The position numbers were made by a program, and so were the translations under genes. Under the pieces are notes generated by a model. The model was not told the DNA's origin, ran no database searches, and saw nothing but the letters and a program-made list of their open reading frames with translations. This document shows, piece by piece, positions 57,813-64,000 of a stretch of DNA of 64,000 nucleotides. Position 1 is the first letter of the stretch. The number at the start of each line of letters is the position of its first letter. Source of the stretch: Halichondria panicea (lineage: Eukaryota > Porifera > Demospongiae > Suberitida > Halichondriidae); the NCBI RefSeq assembly GCF_963675165.1, contig NC_087380.1:1603803-1667802 (forward strand), written 5' to 3'.

Positions 57813-57922
57813 TGCAATAAATGTAAACACTGTATATGCATGTGACTGATGCACATGTCCCGTGTGTGTAGTCAGTCAGTACTGTGATTGTGATGCTACA
57901 CATGTTTCTATTAATGCAGCCA

Positions 57923-60900
57923 ATGGAGAGTTTGTTGACTGGTCTCCTCTTGTTTCTCTCCACTCACTGTCTCTTGGTGGATGCTCAAGGTGGGTGGTGT
58001 GTGTGGGTGTGTGGGTTCAAAGAAGCAAGGACATGTATGCGTGTAAGGTACTAATCTAGTAATGAGCAAAGGTGCAAATTCTAAGTTAAACAAAAGAGCA
58101 CATGCGGTAATAAAAGATAAAGAAAGTTAGTCCAGTTAATTAGGGGTACAAGGTGTGCCTCGGCCGACACCAGGTCCACTGTAGGAATGGTCGTCCTGAT
58201 AGCACGGCCCCGGGAGGACCGGTAGCCTCGCACACACTGTATGGTCGATCTTAGTAGACTGTACGATAATGAGCATCTTAGCTAGTTTATGACCTGGTGG
58301 TACGGTTGGTCCCATTTCTCCGCTAGGAGGGAAGCCAGTCTCTTGTAAAAATTAGCAGCTGATAGCCCACACTCACCACCCCCCTCACACACACTCACCA
58401 CCCCCCCACACACTCACCACCCCCCCACACACACACACACCCACTCACACACACACACACACAGGAGAGCCTATTGTGACTAGCCTCACATACAACGCCC
58501 CCACACTCACCCTAACCTGTTTGTCCAGTGGGGGGCCGGCCACTACTGTCGTGTGGCGTAGGAACTGCTCCCCCCTCACAATAGGCACACCCTCACAGAA
58601 CCTCACAGACAGTATTGCGGGGGCGTACACCTCCACCCTCACACTCCCCACACCAGCTGATGATGGTGTCTACAGCTGTACAGTGGAGAATAGGCGAGGG
58701 AGATCCAGTAGCACAGTCACTGTCGGAGGTATAGGGTGGGGTCAGGGGGTACAATTTTGACCAGCGTATTATTATCGTTGCTTCCTCAGATGATGTTGCC
58801 TTTGATGTCACCATCACTCCTAGTGAAGCCACACCCATTGCTGGTCGACCTTTGACCCTCACCTGCAGCCACAACAGTAGTGATGATCTCACCTCCGTCA
58901 GCTTCCAATGGTTGGACACACAGGGGACATCTGTCAGTAATAACTCCACTTTGACCTTTGACACTCTGAGAGAAAGTCAGCGAGAGTACTATTGTGTGGT
59001 TACCGTGGGAACTGAAGTCGGCTGTGTCGAGTATTATAGCAATGTACAAGGTGAGAGTACATGGACTATTATAGTAATATAACGTACGTATGATACTAAT
59101 AATATTATTTCTGCCCCTTTGTCTAGTTCCTGTGTTTGGTGTTAATATCAGTGATGTTTCTGGAACTGTTGGTATGGCAACAACGCTCAGCTGTACCCTC
59201 TCTGACTCCCCTGTTACCATGGCAATGTATCGTTTCTTCAAAGGGGGTGTTTCCATTGGTACTAGCTCCACCCACATGTATACCATCCCCATGGCTCAGT
59301 TGTCTGATGCTGGGAATGACTACACATGTGAGGTGGTCATATCTCTTGATTACCTTGACCTCTCCAGTCCCCTCACTCTGAGCAGCAACCAACAGGCCAC
59401 CATATCACTAACCAGTGAGTTTATTTAGGCTTAGTTTATACCTAGATGTGTCAACTTTTCTGTTAGTTTTTTTATACTATATAAGTACGTAAAAAACAAC
59501 AACACCATATATAGCGCACTAATAATTGACTGGCTATACTAATGTTAGCTATACTTATTAAGATGTTGTACATAATTATACTAATTTGCACCTTACTCTT
59601 TCTACAGTACCGGACCCCAGTATGTTCATCAGTGTGACCCCCTCCACCATGGACACCACCCCCTTCACTCCCTACACTAGCGTGGATGCCATTATTAACT
59701 GTGCTACCACAACCGTTCTCATACCTGGTGTGGATGCTATCATTGTATTACTAAGAGTGGAGAACGGTGTAGAATCAGAGGTGGTCAGCACAGCAAGGAT
59801 AACAGCAGGTCCAGTTGTGAATACATTGAATGTCTTTTTCCTACGATCGTACTCCCACTCTCCTGCTAGTAGGATGGCAGACTCTGGTAGCTATGTGTGT
59901 GAGGGAACCATCATTCCTGAAGATGCTGGACTGAGGCCCTTTATCACTGATGGTACTAGCAGGTCCACCCTAACAGCCATTGATGTTCTTGGTGAGTGCA
60001 TGTACCTTCAGCCCAATTGTGTGTTCTATCAAAACTTGTGCAAACACACACAATAGCACTGTCAATCCTATATAATTATGTACAACCTAGCTACTGGTTG
60101 TACTAATACATAAGGCTATGTAGCCCACGGTTTTTTGTCAACATAGGCTGTTTTTCGTCCCTCCGGTCCCATAACTTTGATCTGAGCATGTCATGTGATA
60201 GGGTTTGTCTAGAGATCTCATTGTTGAGCTTTCTAGTTATGGCCTAGGTTGCTGTTTTTCAGACAATTAATACATGCGGCTATATACATGTATAGCCGAT
60301 GTGGTCTTTTCAGGACTACATGTATGTATTTCACTCTTCTCTGTACAGATCCGATACTGGACATTGCTGTCACCATGGTAACTGGTCGTATACTAGACAT
60401 ACCTCCGTACAACACCTATGCTATCACTTGTACGGCTTCATCAAGAGTTCAAAGTACACCCACGGCCATCACCAAGACGATAGAGTGGAGTGTATCCTTT
60501 AACAGTGGAGCAGTTACCATGGTAACAGAGGGGGTGGTGACTAATCACCTCGCCATGGCTACTAGTTCCAGCGTCTTGAGTATAATGACAAGTGTATCTG
60601 GAGAGTATGAATACAGGTGTGGTAGCCAACTAGAGCTGGTGGGTGTGGCTGACAGTGTGGAGGGGGCGGTCACATCAAGTGTCACTGTGTATGGTAAGCA
60701 CACACACACACACACATACATACTGCCGCCCACTCCACAGGCCCCTCCTCTCCCACCATGCCCACGTCACTGACTGTATCCATGGTGAACCATGAGTCGG
60801 CCAGCTTCGAGTGGGTGGTGATGACTGTTGCCTATGACAACGAGAGTTACATAGTGACATATGGCCTCGACTCTAATGACCTCACCAACAGCAGTGCCAC

Positions 60901-60942
60901 TCAACCTGGCTCCAGTGACATCAGCCTCACCAATAGTGTAAG

Positions 60943-60980
<38 letters not shown>

Positions 60981-61147
60981 GGTGCGTGCGTGTGCTCGTG
61001 ATACACTATATACCCCTACCTTGCAGGTGTACAGTATATCTGTGGGAGGTCTACAAATGAAGACAAGGTATTATTATCGTGTGGTGTCCACCAACTCAGC
61101 AGGCAGTACCCAATCAGAGCTGGCCACCTTCAACACCACTGGTGTTG

Positions 61148-61182
<35 letters not shown>

Positions 61183-64000
61183 TGTGTGGGTGTGTGGGTG
61201 TGTGGGTGTGTGTGTAGTAGATTCCTAACAAGCACCAAGTCTCACTCCCTGGTAGTGTGTGTGTGTACATGTGCCTACTGTAGCACTGTTGTGTATGCTG
61301 CTTTGACCACTATACACTGCAGGTCCGAGTGCTCCCCTCTCCCTGAGCTACATTATGACCACACCCACTAACCACACCTTCTCATGGCTTCCTCCTAACA
61401 ATACTGACATTGCTGTAACCCAGTACACACTCACCTGCCAGGGAACACTCAGGTACACATTATTATGAATAATATGCTAATTTATAATTTTGCTGACAGG
61501 ATTGGGGACCCTCTGGATTCTATCGCCATAGTAACCGTCATGACCTGTGTGAACGCTGACCTCGTCCCTTGGGCCAACTACACATGCTTCGTGGTTGCCA
61601 ATAACAACAATGGCTCCTCCCCTAGTAGCAACGAGATCAGTTTCATTACTCCTGAAACAGGTATTCAATAACCTTAGCAACCAGCAATAACCCCTAGCTC
61701 ACGCACACATCACACTCACATTCCCTACCCCCCACAGCTCCTAGTGGACCCCCTGGTAACTTTTTTGCTGGCTTAAATCCTACCGGAGGGATAGTACCAT
61801 TCACCTGGACTTCACCACCTTCTAACCAAAGGAATGGATTCATCATTGCATACTCTCTGGAGTGTAGTGCAGGACCAACAGATACCGTTGTCACAGTGTT
61901 CCCGCCATCTCCTAACAACCAGTACACGGCCATCAACTACTCTGCCCTCACTACCTACACTTGTAGTGTACGAGCTAGGAACAGTAAGGGGGAGGGGCCA
62001 CCAGCCACACTGGACGTTACCACAGCAGAGGATGGTACATATCATGCATGTGATAGGTTCGTGACCATGTATTGACCTTTCACCCTGTAGTTCCTGGAGC
62101 TCCTCCGATGTCGTTCACTGCCACCGCTCGTACTAACGGGACAGTGCTCTTTAATTGGAGTCCACCCCCCTCTGCACAACAAAATGGCGTCCTCACTGAC
62201 TACACTTTGACCTGTGCCCCGCCACTTTCCTTCAACTATGGTCCTAATGAGGTGGGCGGGACTGGTGAGGGGTTTTCCCCTGCCACACGCTACACATGTA
62301 CACTCACTGCCAGCACAGCAATTGGAGCTGGTCCATCAGCCAGCGTAACCATAGTAACATGTAAGTATATTATTATTCCTAGAAGTTATATAATGACTGT
62401 GGCTCCTCCCACTTCCTGTAGTTCCGTCAGTACCAGCTGTGAGTGTCATCTCTCTATCAAGTACTCAGCTGGGGGTCAACTGGACCACACCCGTTAATGC
62501 AATCATCACAGAGCATGTTATATATCTGGATGGGGCGGAGTTTGGCCGCTCCCAGGGGTCAGAGTTCATTATCAGTGGTCTACGTCCATACACAGAGTAC
62601 AATGTGGGGGTCAGTGCTAGTAACGAGGCAGGAGAGGGATCAGTCAGCGAGGGACAGATTATCAGGACACTAGAGGATTGTGAGTGCACGGGTATCAGTG
62701 TGTGTATTAGGAGCCTTTGTGGATCATAATAATTATATAGCGTTCTTTATTTTATTTGAGTATTTCTTTTAGTGCTGCTCTAAGAAAACAATTAATTACT
62801 ATCGTTAGTTTGTGGAGCCTTTTATTGATCCATCATTATTACAGCCATCGTGTAGTTGTAGGGTTAGCAGCTTTCTTCTCCACCATCATAACTGTATAGC
62901 TGTTGAATCACCATCCCTATTACCCCCCACAGTGCCTGGGCGTGTGGAGTGTGCCCCTCGCTGGGTGTCTAGCTCCTTCACTTCTGTCACTGTACGTTGG
63001 GCCCCGCCTACTCAAGAGAACGGCATCACCCTCGCTTACCACATCCGATTGGTTCGTTATGGAAGCTCTGACTCCACCCCCCTGGCCGAGGCTAACGTGA
63101 CTAGCTCTGATAGGGAGGTGACACTGACCCCCAGTGATGACTTGGTGGGGGGTATCCCCTACACTGTCCAGGTGGTGGCTGAGAATAGCATCGGACGTAG
63201 CACTGAGATATGCCAATCCATTGACTTCATTGCTCAGCTTGGTGAGTTGAAATTGACTAGTAATAATTATCATAATTATGATATCTACCTAATCTAGTTT
63301 TGAAATTAAAACTATCGACAATAGTTACCCCTAGTCGTTGTGAAATGTCTCATTTTAAGAAAAAATGCGTGCTATAGCCTTCTTGTTTAATATCCCCCCC
63401 ACAGAGCCCCCGCCCCCTTCTGGCCTGGGGGTCTCACGTACTCCTGATACTATAACACTGTCCTGGGACGTGCCTACTCTACTGGAGGCTAGAGGCTACG
63501 TTAGCTACACAGTGACCTTTGGACCCAGTGTGGGAGCACGCAAGAGACGACAGACATCTGATGAATGTAGCGTGTCACCTTGTAATGTCCCCGTGGAGAG
63601 AGGGGGTGTGGTCATCAGCGGCTTGGACCCTGGAACGAACTATGACCTCACAGTTACACCGTCCAATGAGGAAAACATTACTGGAATGGCTGCCACGGCA
63701 ACAGCTCCAAGTAAATGAAAACACTTAATAATATCTTGTGCCGGTATAAATGCAATGTGCAGGATGGTGGTATTTTGCACATTATAGACAGCAGTCTTAC
63801 TACCTGTGTTCCTTGCCCCCCCCCCCCCCGTACAGCATTATTGTGTGCTCACCTATACAGTTTGTGACAGCTGTTCCATTTGACAACAGCTGTCACAACT
63901 ACATTGTACCAGTGCCGGGAGGGATGAGCACAGCATGTATTGTGTTAGGTTGGTGCAAACAATGATAGTCTCATGCATCCATTATACAGCCTCTACTGAT
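57923..64000 (+). CDS. Ig/FN3 receptor (5 Ig, 7 FN3), 3' end beyond window
   Basis: Exons: 57923-57989 (signal peptide MESLLTGLLLFLS...VDAQ); Ig exons 58465-58728, 58790-59050, 59127-59414, 59608-59991, 60349-60693; FN3: 60741-60937+61027-61147, 61323-61452+61500-61660, 61738-62034, 62091-62360, 62422-62679, 62933-63241, 63405-63710. Ig1 and Ig2 have the full C-W-YxC set (LTCLSS, VVWRRN, VYSCTV; LTCSHN, FQWLD, YYCVV); Ig3 lacks the tryptophan. FN3 exons show xSW/NWxxP and YxxxVxAxN motifs. FN3-7 contains GARKRRQT, a furin-type R-K-R-R site. A possible short exon 63871-63948 (VPGGMSTACIVL) equals the end of the cluster's C-type Ig, and the last bases (from 63990, ASTD) are the start of the shared helix exon. 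All junctions checked are in frame. Predicted cell-surface receptor with the cluster's tail. Confidence 0.8.
58380..58463. repeat. (CA)n-rich tract before an Ig exon
   Basis: cactcaccacccccc and (AC)n repeats run directly into the acceptor at 58463-58464. Similar (TG)n tracts flank the split FN3 exons at 60946-60977 and 61150-61216. Confidence 0.9.

Noticed and set aside
60946-61216. Cys/Val-rich open frames around the split FN3 exons
   Set aside because: They are translations of intronic (TG)n tracts.

Overview
The window is eukaryotic and almost certainly from an animal. Nearly every gene is split into short domain-sized exons bounded by GT/AG introns of roughly 40-300 bp, the DNA is AT-leaning and rich in short inverted-repeat transposons and (CA)n runs, and the products are metazoan: Ig, CCP/sushi and FN3 ectodomains, a family B2 adhesion GPCR, a calponin repeat. 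A demosponge fits best (inference from architecture and compact introns; no species marker was identified).

Layout, all main genes on the + strand: (1) 637-14381, an Ig-only single-pass receptor with a 7.1 kb transposon-filled intron. (2) 14717-31542, a tandem cluster of sushi/Ig receptors sharing a signal peptide, a GG-rich transmembrane helix and a tyrosine-rich tail. Units start at 14717 (broken), 17762 (intact, 1024 aa predicted), 22899 (two frameshifts), 27357 (intact, 780 aa) and 30702 (relic). Two copies of a purple-acid-phosphatase 3' fragment (16449-17395 and 26123-27134) lie between them, showing that a block [Ig-first receptor - phosphatase fragment - CCP-first receptor] was duplicated. 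(3) 32053-47608, an adhesion GPCR with 25 CCP exons, 17 of them near-identical 57-residue modules, then an HRM-like domain, GAIN/GPS and seven helices. (4) 49240-49933, a small secreted protein of unknown family. (5) 50598-52617, a chimeric, 5'-truncated member of the receptor cluster. (6) 52.9-57.9 kb, retrotransposon and repeat debris. (7) 57923 to the window end, a receptor with five Ig-like and seven FN3 domains that runs into the same transmembrane exon used by the sushi/Ig cluster.

The main message is modularity. At least six loci with unrelated ectodomains (Ig; CCP plus Ig; Ig plus FN3) end in the same transmembrane exon; where the cytoplasmic exon is in view it is also nearly identical and carries four or five tyrosine motifs, including YETV, YEEI, YSTV and a C-terminal YDN. 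Almost all ectodomain exons are phase 1-1, so domains can be added, lost or skipped without breaking the frame. Fossils of an older Ig exon remain in introns of several members. This has the look of a rapidly diversifying cell-surface recognition family (self/non-self or microbe sensing), but ligand and function are inference. Exon chains were built by hand; for the four complete models (637, 17762, 27357 and 32053) the summed exon lengths are exact multiples of three with no internal stop seen.
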